A stretch of 64,000 nt of DNA from Termitomyces sp. T153 (GCA_018296165.2 JACKQL020000021.1:744001-808000), one strand, 5' to 3'. Counted from the stretch's first letter, positions 22,051 through 33,999 are shown. Notes: generated by a model not told the origin, from the letters alone. Made by a program: numbers and translations.

Positions 22051-22239
22051 GACCTCAAGATGTAACCTAGTTACATTTTTTCAAAGTACTCAACATGGTA
22101 CTTGTACAGAACCCCAAGAAACTCAAGTGTTCGCCATTTGAAGCTAATCAGCTTCAACAGAGAAAGGGGGCTGAGGAATTTCAGAGCCTATGCATTGACA
22201 TGGTGGAGCTGGAATGTTTTGGTGGGGTGGGGGTGTCTT

Positions 22240-23118
22240 TAGAGGAGCATTACCATGAGGGGCACAGAAATCAATGTGTGGAGGTCTGTTCTAGAGAGAT
22301 TTTGGAACTCTGTTGCAAGGGACAGGTTCTCTGCCAGGGTTTTCAGGCTTGTCAATGTATAAGAGGGTGTAGTTGGAAACAAAGTCATTGTTGGGAGGGA
22401 GAAGCTGGAGGGGTCTCTGAGTGTGGGGCTTGGGCTTGGTGGACTGATCCCAGGTATGGAAGGCACTGGGTATAGAGTTTGCTTGAGAGCATGTGGAAAG
22501 AGCCAGAGTGTGAGCAGCAGATTGGTCAAAGAGTCCTTGGATGGGGTTGAAGGACTTCAAAATGTTGGATGCAGCATTGAGCTCTTCCTGCTGGCATGGA
22601 ATGGGGGCTGGGGCTTTGTTTTGCACTTTGATGGGTTCCTCTTATTGTGCATGAAAGGAGCAGGCTGGATATAGTGGGTGCTTGAATTAGCAAGGGTTTG
22701 GGCTAGTGTGGATTTCTTTGACCAGGGCACAGAGTTCATTTTCAAGGTTTGCATCAATTCCCAGAGTACCTTGTGTATTTTTGGGGAGGGTGCCCTGCTG
22801 ATAGCATTTATAGAAGTTGAGAAGGCAGTCTGCCCATACTTCTGGGGTTCTGGAGGTGTTATGGTACCTAAGGCTGAGAAGGAGGGCATGAGTGCATCTT
22901 GTGAATTCTGTGGGGGAGATGTGGAGGGAACAGGGGACTTCATTGTGCTGTTGAATGTAGGCTTCAACTTGTTGTTGCTTCAGAGAAGGTGGAGCTGGAA
23001 CAGGAGGTTGGAGCCAAGAAGGAGGAGTAGTTACCAGACTGTTCTGGAAGGGCCAGAGTAGGCATAGTAATGCACTGGTGAGAGGTAAGCTGGGTTGGTC
23101 AGGGCTAGGGGTGCCCAC
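22240..23118 (-). pseudogene. Unidentified ORF remnant, three stops
   Basis: One minus frame runs about 290 codons from 23,118 to 22,240, interrupted only by three stops (near 22,685, 22,630 and 22,290). It begins with a Pro/Ser-rich stretch, followed by a helical-looking segment (LKQQQVEAYIQQHNE), a TPEVWADCLLNFYKCYQQG run and an LNAASNILKSFNPIQG run. The length of open frame argues for a former gene, probably transposon-borne (gag-like or accessory), but I recognise no domain. Confidence 0.45.
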
Positions 23119-23119
23119 A

Positions 23120-24692
23120 CTAATGTGCTCCTATGCTGCCTAGCTGCTGTGCAGAAAAACAAAAGAATACTAAACACTGGCAACCAGATGGGTAGCTGGC
23201 AATAGGAAATAGTGGGGGCAAATCAGTAAATGTCCCAGAAACCTAGAGTGCTAAAATGGTCAGGGAATGAAGTAAAAGTGCAAGTAGGAAAGGCTGCTAT
23301 TGCTAGCCTAGGTTGTTGAACTGTTATGAAAAATTGCTAAGTTGCTAAGTAATAAGGAGAGAAAGGGATGAAGACAAAAGAGTCACTAAGAGGAGTGTAG
23401 GCAAATTCACTAAGAAAGAGGGACTAAGTAGTAGGAAGTAAAAGTGTTGTTAGGGATAGAGTGGAAGCAAATTTACTAAGGACAGGGAGAATGGACAAAA
23501 GGAGAGGACAAAAATAGTTTGCAAAGGTTGATAAGAACCTGGCAACAGGAAGGTGATGGGAACAGTGATGTTGGTAAAAACTGGAAGACAAATGCAAACT
23601 AGTTGCTAGCCATAGTTGCTAGCATTGCTGAGACAAAGACACTAAAGAGTACTTGCAATTGGTACCCATGCTAAATCAAGTCTGAGGTCACTGGTGGCTT
23701 GTTGCTAAGCCATTAACAATGACAAGAATAGACAAAAGAAAAGAAGTCTGAAGCTGGTAAGCTGAGAGCTACTAAGGAGAAAAATACACTTGTTGTTGTC
23801 TTTTTGTTTCTATGTACAGGCAGTATTTATACTGTTTTGTAGGTATAGTATTTAGAAAGGAAATATAGTCACCACCAGCATCAGCATTTGCCAAAGTGTC
23901 CATGATACATACTGGATGTCAGTATAGTAACCAAGTATTTGTACATAATGTCAACAAGATGGATAATAAATGTCAGTAACAAAAAAAGAGCATACTTAAT
24001 GTCAATATCTGGAGAGTAGATGCCATTCAGGTCTGTTTATAAGCAAGACAAGAGAAATGATAAGTAAGTAGTCACATAGCCTTTAATATATCTGTTTTTG
24101 AGAAAAAGTATTGTTATTTCTAGGTAAAGTTGCTAGCAATTGTTGCTAGGGAAAGGTCTCAACTTTATTGTTCTAGATTCAAAGGCTAAATTCCAAATGA
24201 TGAGGCTTGTGATTCAGAAGTCTTGTGGTTACTAGGATCCCATGCAATGGCTACATTGTTCTATACCTTGGGGCTAGATCCCACATGATGAAGTTGCATG
24301 TCTTGTACATACTTGTATTGTGTCCACATCATGTGGCTGCCTAGATAAGATAGTCTGAAATGTCAGTAATGGTGCCCAGCAACAGTTGGGTCTTATCACT
24401 ATCCCCATTAGTTGCCTTCCATGAATAACATGCTTGGACCTTATTCAGTATAGATTAATTGTTAGCCTGGCTTCCATACATACTGCCAACAGATGCAGTA
24501 GTTATGTTGGTCATTATTCCTAACAATGTAGTATATAGGATGGTCTGCAGGATAGAATATCCTCAGACTGAACAATAACAGTGTTCACCAGGTTTATCCA
24601 TTGATCAGACTGTAAGAACCCCAGCATTGCTACTCATGCTTGGCTTGCTGTGCTCACCCCTTGCCTGCCTCTTAGCTGCCTTTATGCCCCTT
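23120..24692. repeat. Non-coding repeat-derived tract
   Basis: No supportable gene. The first 600 bp are rich in scattered GTTGCTAAG/GTTGCTAGC words. The segment 24,040-24,420 is similar in the same orientation to about 50,745-51,140 (shared GACAAGAGAAATGAT, AGAAGTCTTGTGGT and CCTTGGGGCTA blocks), so it is a dispersed repeat of unknown type. A CpG-poor stretch with TATTTATACTGTTTTG at about 23,823 could be an old LTR promoter. Confidence 0.5.
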
Positions 24693-25070
24693 TGTAAAGG
24701 CAACTTCTGGAGTGGCAGATCTAAGTCACACAGCTAGCAGAGGGGAATGCAAAGTATATTAGCAAGTAGATGATGATACAACAGTAACTAATCACCTAGC
24801 AGAGAGGAATCCAAAGAGAACAAGTCTAAGGATCTCTGCTGCTTGGTGCAATGCATCAGCAGATGGCAGAGGCATGGGAACAGCTGTACAGAAGACTGGA
24901 GCTACTCCTAACCCTAGGGAAGTGATCAATGAGGTAATACAGAAAGTCCTGTGGGTCTCTGGAGATCTCTAGAGGTCTTGAGCAAGCCTCAGAGATGTCG
25001 GGCAAGCTGTGGAGGTGTTGGAACAAGCTATGGAGGTCAAAAATGGAAGTCCCCTTGAAGTCCCCTGACA
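24693..25070 (-). repeat. L2-family LTR, 3' LTR of gypsy D
   Basis: On the minus strand it starts TGTCAGGGGACTTC at 25,070, straight after the purine tract AGAGAGGGGGTGA, and ends GTTGCCTTTACA at 24,693; 378 bp. It shares its 3' half with the LTRs of element C and the solo LTR at 47,503-48,019 and differs in its first half. The outer flank is CCCTT. Confidence 0.8.
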
Positions 25071-25600
25071 TCACCCCCTCTCTGGCATGTGGCATTCTGA
25101 CATGAAGGGTAGAAAAAGTTCTGGATTGCCTAGTCCACTGGGGAGATGGGACAGACTCTTCAAATGGCACATGGTGCATCTGGGTACTTCCAATGGAACT
25201 CTCTGATAAGCTCTAGGGCATGCATGTTCTCCCATGGTTCCCAGTAGATGTCCTCAATTCTGTAACCTTTCCACTTCACCTTGTACTGTAGCTGCTGCCA
25301 GAATAGATGACTATGCAGGATCTCCTCCACCTCATACTCTTCATTGTTGTCAAACACCACTAGAAGTGGCAGGAGTGGCAGCCATTGCCCTGGGATGGGG
25401 TCCTTTGGGGCTGGAGACAACTTGACTACATTGAACACCAAATGGAGCTGGCATATTCCTGTGGAGAGCTGGAGTTGATAAGCTATGGGCCCTACCTGTT
25501 GTTTGACTGTAAAAGGTCCCAGCTAGTGGTGTGAGAGCTTTTTCAATGGTCAGGTAGTTGTAATATTGGAGGCATCCAAGTAGACTCAATCTCTGGGCTA
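25071..25600 (-). pseudogene. Gypsy D chromodomain and integrase C-terminus
   Basis: The minus frame 25,441-25,160 holds MVFNVVKLSPAPKDPIPGQ, then YEVEEILHSHLFWQQLQ and YKVKWKGYRIEDIYWEPWE, an intact-looking chromodomain, and ends LELIREFHWKYPDAP. The upstream frame 25,589-25,350 has a stop and a shift before it. The polypurine tract follows at 25,085-25,071. Confidence 0.85.
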
Positions 25601-26095
25601 GTATTTTGGTGTTGGGGTCCTTCTGCAGTCATAGTATTGCACCATGTCATCCTTTGCCTTTGCAAGAGCTGCCCAAGCCTCCTCCTGTGACTTCCTCATT
25701 TGGTCCACAAACTTGTTTACTGCTTCATTTTCCAAGGGCTGGGCCCAGGGTTCAAAACCCATGTGCAGGTGCTGTCCAGTGTCAAGGAAGAAGGGGGAGA
25801 CTTGAGTGGACATATGGACCTGGTTGTTGTACTGGAACTCTGCATTGAGGAGGAGTTCATCCCAATCATCCTGGTGTTTATTGCAGAAGAGATGGAGGTA
25901 CTGCTACAACTCCTGGTTTATGCATTCAGTCTGGCTGTTGGACTGTGGGTAGTAGGTGGTGGAGGTGTGGAGCTTCATGCCAAGTAGTCAGTAGCACTCT
26001 CTAATGAAGTCCACTATGAACTGTGGGCTCCAATTGGAGACATAGGCATTGGAGAGGCTGTCAAGCTTTCAGATGTTTCTACAGTACAGGTTTGC
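25600..26095 (-). pseudogene. Gypsy D integrase core fragment
   Basis: The minus frame 25,813-25,598 covers the post-core helices (FFLDTGQHLHMGFEPW, VNKFVDQMRKSQEEA, DDMVQYYDCRRTPTPKY). The preceding bases to 26,095 hold a broken core end (DDWDELLLNAEFQYNN-like). The N-terminal half of the core and the zinc finger are missing; the sequence jumps at about 26,095 into RNase H. Confidence 0.75.
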
Positions 26096-26400
26096 AGCAC
26101 CCATTGGCCAGCATCACCTTGTCATGGATCTTGTAGTTATGCTCCACTGCATTCAGGCTCTTAGAGTAGAAGGCCACTGAATGCCACTTCCCATCTTCCA
26201 AGGACTATTTCAAGAGAACTGCCCCAGTGGCAAAGTTGGAGCTATTGTCTTTGACTCAGAAGGAAGAGTTGTTGTCTGGAAAGAGGAGAATGGGTCCAGA
26301 GGTAACTGTGTGCTTGAGAGCACTGAAAGCTGTCTGTTCCAGAGACCTCCAGCTCCATGGAACATCCTTCCCAGTGAGGTCAAATAGCAGGTGGATGTGA
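26096..26400 (-). pseudogene. Gypsy D RNase H fragment
   Basis: Minus translation of about 26,300-26,110 gives the RNase H strand set: an S-N-F-A-T-G-A-V stretch, the K-W-H-S-V-A-F-Y-S-K-S-L run and HDKVMLA. It then fuses directly to the integrase remnant, so the DHKNLEYF end and the integrase zinc finger were deleted. Confidence 0.65.
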
Positions 26401-27286
26401 TGCAAAAAGTCCTGGATGAACCTCTAGTAGAAGTTTGCAAAGCCTAGGAAGTCCTGCACCTCCTTTTTATTGTTGGGCTCTGGCCATTCCACATCACCCA
26501 CTACCTTCACTGGATCCATCTCCACCATTCTGTGTGACATGACCAGGTCCAGATACTCAATCTGGGTCTGTTCAAACTTGCACTTCTCTAATTTGAGGTA
26601 TAGCTGGTGCTAGCAGAGACATTCCAAGACAAGGCACATGATACAGTGGTGCTCTTCCAGCATCTTGGTGTTGATGAGGATGTTGTTGAGCTATATGCAC
26701 ACTACAAATTTCCCTCAGCAATGAGGTCTTGGAAGATGTTGTTCATCATCATCTGGAAGGTGGCTGGGCTATCGGTGAGTCCAAAGAACATGACAAGAGG
26801 TTTGAACCATTCCTGATTGGTACAGAAGGTGGCCTTTCACTTGTCTTCCTCCTGAATGTGCATGTTGTTGTAGCTCCACTGAACATCCAGTTTAGTGCAG
26901 TACTGTGCACTCCAGAAATTGTTGATGAGCTTGGAAATGAGGGGGAGGGGGTAGCAGTTCTTCATGGTTATGGCATTGAAAACCTGGTAGTCCTGGACCA
27001 GTTGGAGCAAGCCATCTTTCTTCTTAATGAGGAAGACCAGAGAAGCCATTGGAGATCTTAAGGGGCTAAAATGTGACCAAAGTCTAGGTTCTCTTGCAGA
27101 AAGGCATTGAGTTCATCCTGCTCCCTAGGTGCTAGTGGGTAGACCTTACAGCTGGAGAGTGTGGAGTCTGGCAATAGTTCAATGGCATGGTTCCACTGCT
27201 TGTGCTCCAGAAGCAAGTTGAGTGAGGCCTTGGAGAACAGATCCTCAAATGCATGGATGGTGCTAACTTTGCGCCATAGGAGTTCC
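26400..27286 (-). pseudogene. Gypsy D reverse transcriptase
   Basis: On the minus strand: HAFEDLFSKASLNLLLEHKQ (27,260-27,200), FIKKKDGLLQLVQDYQVFNA (27,035-26,976) and YCTKLDVQWSYNN. Further down the YxDD box is degraded (its region around 26,690 reads L-N-N instead of L-D-D), then ILINTKMLEEHHC and the primer-grip side. The polymerase is inactive as read. Its upstream end is overwritten by the inverted repeat at 27,200-27,356. Confidence 0.8.
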
Positions 27287-27356
27287 AAGTTAGCACCATC
27301 CATGCATTTGAGGATCTGTTCTCCAAGGCCTCACTCAACTTGCTTCTGGAGCACAA
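27200..27356. repeat. Perfect 70-bp-arm inverted repeat
   Basis: Arms 27,200-27,269 and 27,287-27,356 are exact reverse complements, with a 17-nt spacer (27,270-27,286). The left arm is the normal minus-strand RT coding sequence; the right arm is an inverted copy of it. Perfect identity inside an otherwise much decayed element points to a recent event such as a template switch, or to an assembly or amplification artefact. Confidence 0.95.
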
Positions 27357-27504
27357 ATGCCTGAGCCAGCCACTGGTGTGGTCTGGCTTGCTCAAATCTC
27401 TGCAGTAGAGGGCAGTAAATGTAAGGTGGTGGCATAAATCTGGTCCCCCACCTCTACTGCTTCATCTAGGAACTTCAGGTTGAATGTTCCTCTAAACTCC
27501 CTTC

Positions 27505-28059
27505 TATGTTCCAATCTACAAAGGCCATGATAGGACAACTTTGGGATATTCTAGAGAACAGAGGGACTAGAGGGATGGAATCAAGGAACACCTAGATACC
27601 AGATACATTTCTGCAGCTGAATCTTGCTGGCACATTTTTGAAGATAACATGTATGGGGAATATCCTTTAGTGTACCACTTGACTGTGCATATGGAAGGCC
27701 AACATGAGGTCTACTTTTAGAATAATAGACCTTTCAAAATGGTAGCTGCCTGGCCCAATGCAGACAAGACTGCACTCACTCCTTGTTTTGAAGCAAATGC
27801 CAAATTCCCATTCCCTAACAATGACACCACCTATCAGAATTTTCCAACCAAGTTTGTCTATAATGCTTCTAAAAGGACTTGAAAGGAGAGGCAAAGAGGA
27901 ATAGCTGTTGGAAGGATATACTTTGCTTGACCCAAACAGGGGTAAAGATTTTACCTTTAGATGCTCCTGACAGTTGTGACCAATGCAACATCATGGGCTA
28001 ATCTCAGGACAGTTAGTGGCCATACCTATCCACCTTACAAGGAGGCATGCAAGGCCATA
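27505..28059 (+). pseudogene. Helitron helicase fragment, left part
   Basis: Plus-strand translation matches the Helitron-2 protein: TRYISAAESCWHIFE, HMEGQHEVYF, KTALTPCFEANAKFP, then NFPTKFVYNASKRT and LLTVVTNATSWANLRTV. It corresponds to minus 9,515-9,015 of Helitron-2, with several stops. It ends at GGAGGCATGCAAGG and resumes at 40,430 after gypsy E, so E inserted into a Helitron copy. No Helitron termini are present here. Confidence 0.85.
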
Positions 28060-28268
28060 TGTAATGGAGCACCCATTACCTCTTTATTACAAGTTGTATA
28101 ATGTTAATTTACTTATTATTATTCAGTAGCATCACATGATGCTACCTCTAAATACTCATACTATAATTATATAAGGCAGTGCCTTACTTCATACTTCAGA
28201 GACAAGATCAATTGACTGGTTTTGACTTACAAAGTGTGAACTATGAGCTGCATGTACTGTAATGGAAA
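28060..28268 (+). repeat. Gypsy E 5' LTR
   Basis: It is about 209 bp and closely matches 40,215-40,424, including the CAGTAGCATCACATGATGC palindrome-like block and TATAAGGCAGTGCC (TATA-like, about 28,170). The last bases are changed (GGAAA instead of GGAACA). Confidence 0.88.
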
Positions 28269-29539
28269 TGGTATATTTCTTTTAAGTCAAATGAGCATTT
28301 ATTCATTTGCAAAGCAAGAAGCCAAACTTCTGAAAAGAAGTTCACTGCCACTAGTTACAATCAGGACATTGAAATTTTAATGTTCACCTTCTGCAATGGG
28401 CATGGTGGTGACCATAGAAGGTCAGGTGTTCAGGCCTAGGTCCAAACCAGAGTTCAATGGAGCATTGCAAACTGCTCCACAGGAACCATCAGATCTTGCT
28501 ATGTCACACCATGGCATGGGGAAAGAGAGTGGAGTCATGCCAGGAGAGCTGTCAGCAGCTACTCCCATTTGACTACTCCTGGGTTGTCTGACAAGCCTCA
28601 TTATAAAGGGCACTTGAGTGCCCTCTACTCAGATGTACCTGACAGTAGAGCTGGAGGGTGCAATGTTGGCAGTGGGCAAAGAGAAAAACCCCTTATATGC
28701 ACCTACTGCACTGCAAGTGGAAGGTCTGAAATCCTTTCCTGAGGCTGCAGGAGGTCATATGGACTCTTTGATAGTGATTACACTGCTGAGGAGTGAGAAA
28801 GATGCTCCTCACTTGGCCCATGGCCCTATTTGATTATGAGCTGGAGTTATGCAGTGAGACTGTCAGCATTCATTGAGATGATTCCAGAGGATGTTGGAAA
28901 CACCTCAGATATGGATGGTAGAGTGAATACAGATGACATCCTCCACAGGAGGGTGTTGGTATTCTAGCAGAACCAGGTTGAGGTTTCTAAGACTTCAACT
29001 CAGCAACACTTAGCTGCTTGAGTAGCTAAGCACATAGCAATTCAGTGGTTTCTGGGTGAGGGGATCATCCTAACTGATCCAGTGAAGTTTATGGATTTTT
29101 ATATGGTTTTCTTAGTGCAGGATGGGGATCACAGGCATCATCTGCAATGCCATGTCCATTTATAGGTAGGCACCACAGCAGCCTGAGAAAAGGCCATGTG
29201 ACTATGCAGCAAGATAGGCTGTAGTAGACCTACTAGGTCTATGCATAGGGCACTGACATGGAAAGACAGAATTGCTTTGCAATGGTTCCACAACAGTGAC
29301 ATGGAAGACTTTGGACAGTCCTACATGGATGATCAGAAGGTGTCTATGATGCATGGCCTGAAGGGTACGTTCCACCAGAATGGACTCAGTCAATTAAGAG
29401 GGAAGAGTGAGATTCTCACTCTCTCTTAATAGACAAGCATGTTGGCGCTAGAAACAGCCCTACAGCACATCAATTTCCAGCTGATTAGGGAGGAAATGTC
29501 CCTCTGAGTTGGTCTGGCAATCAAGCATGGAGTGGAGAA
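28269..29539 (+). pseudogene. Gypsy E leader and 5' gag region
   Basis: The leader starts TGGTATATTTC. Short plus frames with many stops follow: MFTFCNGH.. at 28,380, a 71-codon frame at 28,618 (MPSTQMYLTVELEGAM) and ILTDPVKFMDFYMVFL-like text around 29,070. No zinc finger here; that is beyond the F insertion at about 36,060. The copy at 1-85 derives from the same region. The capsid assignment rests on position only. Confidence 0.5.
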
Positions 29540-30616
29540 TGTCAGGTTCCACTGACCATGGGGGCTCAGCTTAACTGGGTGAGTCCTTACTAGGTGGATG
29601 GAATGTCCTGCACTTATAATCTAGCACTACAGGGATGGTTTGGACTTCAGATACTTGCAAGGGAAAGCTAGGGGGAGCAGTTCAAGCAAGTCTGGGGTGG
29701 TCCAGGGAAGTTTAAGACCAAGTATATTAAACATTGGGCTTGGGCAGGCATTAGGTACAAGTCTATAAGCAAGTGTATGGGCTGTGGAGTAAGCAGAGGC
29801 TTCACAAGTGATGGGAGTAGAGCCAGAGTTTGATTAGGGATTAATCAAGGGCAATGGGTTCCAGGGCCAAGTATAGGGCAAGGTCCAGAGTTATCATGAT
29901 AATGTTGAAAGGGTTGTAGCATGTGTGCAGTGTTTGTAATGATGTTAGAGTTGAAAGGAATTTAGAAGAGATAAAGGAAACAGAGATGGACAAGACAAGA
30001 CAAAGTCAAGACAAGATGAATAAAGAAAAGAGATAGATTTGAGGCTAAAAATAGAAATAGAGACAAGACCAGAAAATGTAACAGAAAGAGACACAAGACA
30101 CAGGGAACCAAGTAAAGTAATATCAAGACTAGAGTAACGGTCACTACTCTACAACTTATATACTAACTACTGAGGCCACTCCAGGGACAGCAGTTCTGGC
30201 AGTGGGGCTGGTTGGGGCCACACAGGGTTGACAGGTGTTGGTTATGATCAAGAGGCAGGCTGCAGTGATATACTGATGGGATCAGATGGGAATGTGGGTT
30301 GTCTCAGGGTTGTTGTGATGTTTTGGGGCTGGTTGGATAGGTCAGGGTGGCACATTAGTGGTGTATGCCAGCATTGGAAGCAGTGGGGGAGGGTTTCAAA
30401 AGCTCAGAGGAGGAGGTGGAAGCACTGGAGCCTGCAGGGAATGTGTCAGAGTTAGCCAGGGAGTCATTGGAGTTTGCTAAAGAAGCATTGGAGTTAGCTG
30501 GAGTGGGCGCCATGGGTCAATGCAGGTCAGAAGAGTTGAAGGGAGAGTTGGAGAGTTCTAGGAGAGCAAGATGGCAAGAAAAAGAGGTCACGGGTTTCTA
30601 AGAGTGGGTTGTGACA
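29540..30616 (-). repeat. Gypsy F 3' LTR (L1)
   Basis: 1,077 bp from TGTCAGGTTCCACTGACC (29,540) to GGGTTGTGACA (30,616). On the minus strand it follows the clean polypurine tract CTAAAGGGGGAGTGA (30,631-30,617). It is the best reference copy of L1 in the window, with a GACAAGACAAG simple repeat at about 29,988 and CTTATATACTAAC at about 30,155. Confidence 0.88.
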
Positions 30617-32690
30617 TCACTCCCCCTTTAGCGTTGAGACCTTCAAGGTGCAAAGCATGGGTTTAGAGACTCATGAAGGCATGGGAATTAAAGCTCAAGC
30701 AATATTGATCAAACTGCAGTGAGTGGCAGCATGGATAATAAAGTTAAAGCATTGCTGCCATTTGTCAGGGGCTCCTCCCAATCAATTTAAAAGGGTTGGA
30801 CATACTCTGGTGCTTTCCTAACTTTCTCTCAATGTCATCCTTTACATATTTGTTGTTGTCAGCCACAACATCCTGATCAGCCTCTCCTACCCCTCTGCCA
30901 TCAGACAACAACTGCATCAAGGTGTGGGAAGAGTATGAGGGGCATCAGAAAGAGTTTCAAACTGATCAAAGCTATTTGTGGCAGGGGTGGCTCTGCTTAG
31001 GAATTCTTCTTGCAGAGGGGCTCTGGAGCAGTTGCTATTGATGCAATTGTCAAGACCAAGTTTTGGTCTGAGGGTTATGCAAGTTGTTCTGGAGGAACTG
31101 TGTGTTGCACAGGTGGAGGTAACTCCAGAGAAGTTTGCAGAGATGGTGAGATGAGTACAGGGTCTTTCCACCCTTGTATGGTGCTAGGCAGAGGCTCTGG
31201 TGAGCACTTAGTGGACTTTCTTTTTACCCAGTTCTGGCTAATTCAGTTGTATAGTGCACCCTTTGCACTTGACAGGGAGAGCAGTGTAGTTTTGAGGTGC
31301 CAGTGCTGGGGTTGCAGTAGGACACATTGGTGTGCCTTCCATGTCAGTCAAGGCATAAGAAGTGCTTTGTCTTGTTGAGCTGGCATGCCACTTGCATCAT
31401 CATGGAGCAGAATTGGAGTTGGGAGTGGGTGGCAACATAGTTAGAGGAGGAGTGGAGGGGTAGAACGTTGGGTTGGGGGTCCAGAGTGGAGGGCAGGGGT
31501 AGTGCAGAGTGGCCAACAGTGGAGATTGGACCCCTGCAGGGCAGGCAGAGAGAGGAGGCTCCCACAGCATGTGACAAAGGTAAGTGGAGGTGTTCCCATT
31601 GTTAGAGGTGGGGCCAAGCAAGAGGGCTCAGGGTAAAGAGTTGATGGCAGGACCTCTATGCCTCCAGGTGTATTTCCTGGGCTCTGGGGTCCCAGTCAGA
31701 CAGTCTGCAGGGGTGTCCTGGTTGGTGTCCAAGGCTCTTCTGCACTGTTAAGTAGAAGAGTTATAGAGGCTGTTGGCAACCTGAAGAGAGGAAGTTTAGA
31801 GAATCAAGAAGGATTGGGACATGATGCAAAGGGAGTGAGATGCAACAGGAGGGACAGAGATGTGGCACAATGGGACCAGGAGATTGCTCTGTGGATGGCC
31901 ACAGAATAATTGTTGGAGGTTCAGGGTCTGTGGGAATGGCTGGAGCAGAAGGATGTGTGCATGAGACAAGGGGCAGAGGGATGGTAGGGCAATCCTGAGA
32001 CTGGGGTGCCCCCTGTGGCATTAGAGGCTGTGCAGAGGTAAGAGGAGTGGCTTGCCAACAAGGTGGCCTCAAGGCAGAGGGGAATCATGCATGAGTCTCA
32101 CTATTTCATTGCTCCAATCCTACTGATTTGACCAATAGACTGGATCAGAGAACACAGGATTCTCTTTGACAGGGCTCTTTGACAGGGCAATGGCTGCCTT
32201 TGCATCAACTCAGGATAGGCTGGTGCAGATGCCTGGCAATCATCCTGTGGAGTTGAAGCAGGGCATGGGCCAAATGGGTAAGTTGTTGGTGGGGCACAGT
32301 CAGAGGAATGTGGTGGAGCCAGAGTCATGATGGAAGCTGGCCACAGATGTGGAGGAGCCTCTCCTGGGCTATCCAGAGACACTGGCCATGGTTGTGGCTC
32401 AGATGGAGGTGGACCTGGTGGGAGAAGTAGTGGGGGTGATTATGGAGGCAGAGGAGGAGTGAGGGGGGATCTTGGACTTGGTTTATCTTGTTCATCTTAT
32501 ACTCTGCAGTGGCCTTCTTTGTAATATTTTATAATTTTGTAGCATATTTACATGACTTTCCTGGACCTCTGCTCTGGTTAATTTTTTCAAATTGTGTGAG
32601 AGAATAAGAAGATAAAAACACACAGAGGTTACTTGTGGCAGTTGAATCCCTAATGTGTCTAGAGACAGGGGTTATGCCCACTAATGCCAT
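30617..32690 (-). pseudogene. Post-pol accessory region of gypsy F
   Basis: It matches the 1,070-3,150 region of element A in order and content. Minus frames 32,382-32,101, 32,072-31,761, 31,577-31,344 and 31,171-30,917 are Pro/Ser/Cys-rich. Around 31,380-31,240 the three frames together give a Cys-containing stretch followed by LHCSPCQVQRVHYTTEL-like text. Near 30,880-30,740 is KDDIERKLGKHQSMSNPF. It looks like a decayed additional protein of unknown function. Confidence 0.45.
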
Positions 32691-32696
32691 CTGTGT

Positions 32697-33180
32697 TCAC
32701 TGGTCCTGAGGGTCCTGGGGCTTGGTGGAGTGGAGTTGATGGAAGTCCCAGAGTTTGGCAGAGGCTCTGGAGAGGTTTTTGTGGAGTTTCCAAGTGATGT
32801 CCTTGGGTCCATAGCACTTCCAATGGACTAGGTAGTGGGGTTGACTGCAGACCAAGTGGGAGTCAAGGATTTGATCAACTTTGTAGTAGTATTTGTCCTT
32901 GACCTTGATGGGGCATGGTTGGCTGGGGCATTGTCCAGAGAAAAGGTTTGGGGCATATTCTTCAAGGAGGTGGACAAGGAAGATGGGGTGGAGGTCCTTC
33001 AGGCCCAGAGGTAGGTCAAGTTCTTCCAGAGGATCTTGAAGGGGCCAAGTTGCTTGTGGTTGAGCTTGATGGAGGGTCTCCAGGTCTTGAGGTTGTGTTG
33101 ATTGAGCCATACCAAAGTTCTGGGGGACTAGTTGGTGGTGGGACTGCATTGAGTGTTGGCATGCTTGGAGTATGCTAAAT
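32697..33180 (-). pseudogene. Gypsy F chromodomain and IN C-terminus
   Basis: The minus frame 33,149-32,697 is open for 150 codons: HHQLVPQNFGMAQSTQPQ, LEELDLPLGLKDLHPIFLVH, KVKDKYYYKVDQILDSHLV, then HYLVHWKCYGPKDITWKLHK. The aromatic cage Tyr and Trp are present, but the usual GY is CY. It gives the longest surviving reading frame of element F. Confidence 0.82.
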
Positions 33181-33760
33181 TAGTAGTATTGATCTTGTCT
33201 TGGAGGAACTGATCAAGGGAGTGGAGGTCTTCTGCAACTTTGTGGGCAACAATATCCTTGAGGGATAAGGTGAGCCAGGGCTTGTAGCCTTTGTTGGCAT
33301 AGAAGGGGGCAGACTCCAGTGGTGGAGTGAGGTGTATTATTATAGATAAACTCAGCAAGAGGGAGTTCTGTGTGCCAGTCATTTTGTAAATAGTTAACAT
33401 AGAAGTGGAGATACTGTTCCAACATCTGGTTTACTCATTCAGTCTGTCCATCAGTCTCTGAAAAGTAGTGGTCAATAAGTTGGTCTTCATTTTGAGAGCC
33501 TTGCATAACAATTGCCAAAAGTGGAAGACATAAAGTGGGCCATGGTTGGAGATGATGTTGCCCAGGAGTCTGTGCTTGGAGAATACATGTTCAAGGAATA
33601 GCTTGGCAAAATCTGGAGCATTGTTGGAGGTGTGGCAGGGGATAAAAAGAGCTTGCTTGGTGAGATGGCAGACAATCACAAGGATTGCATTGAAGCCTTT
33701 AAAGTTGAGGAGCTCAACAATGTGGTCCATTGATATTAAGAACTAGGAGCAGCAATCAAT
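33181..33760 (-). pseudogene. Gypsy F integrase core
   Basis: Minus frame 33,730-33,431: MDHIVELLNFKGFNAILVIV (first Asp), HTSNNAPDFAKLFLEHVFSK, IISNHGPLYV (second Asp to Asn). Frames 33,425-33,213 and 33,400-33,128 continue with LEQYLHFYVNYLQNDWHTEL, NNTPHSTTGVCP and the LAYSKHANTQCSPTTN end. At least two frame changes occur. Confidence 0.8.
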
Positions 33761-33999
33761 AGAGAAGAGCTTCAGCAGGCTGTGGAGTGGTGGCAGGGTC
33801 CTTTGGCCTGGAGGCATGGGTCACAGGCCCTTATGTATTGTGTGATGTGCTTTTCATTCCTGGCCAAAAGTAAGTTCTGGAAATGAGTTGGAGGGTCTTA
33901 TAAATTTTTAGATGTCCTCAGAGTTTGTGATTGTGATGTTGTAGGAGTATGTCAAAGTGAATGGACTTGTGGTCTGGAGCATGGATTCTTCCATTCCAC

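Noticed and set aside
28060..28268. Gypsy E first taken for a Ty1/copia element from its short LTR
   Set aside because: Domain order is protease, RT, RNase H, then integrase, with gypsy-type motifs, so it is Ty3/gypsy.
31010..31378. Plus-strand 122-codon frame in element F
   Set aside because: It lies opposite the decayed accessory region of a minus-strand element, with no motif and many competing frames.
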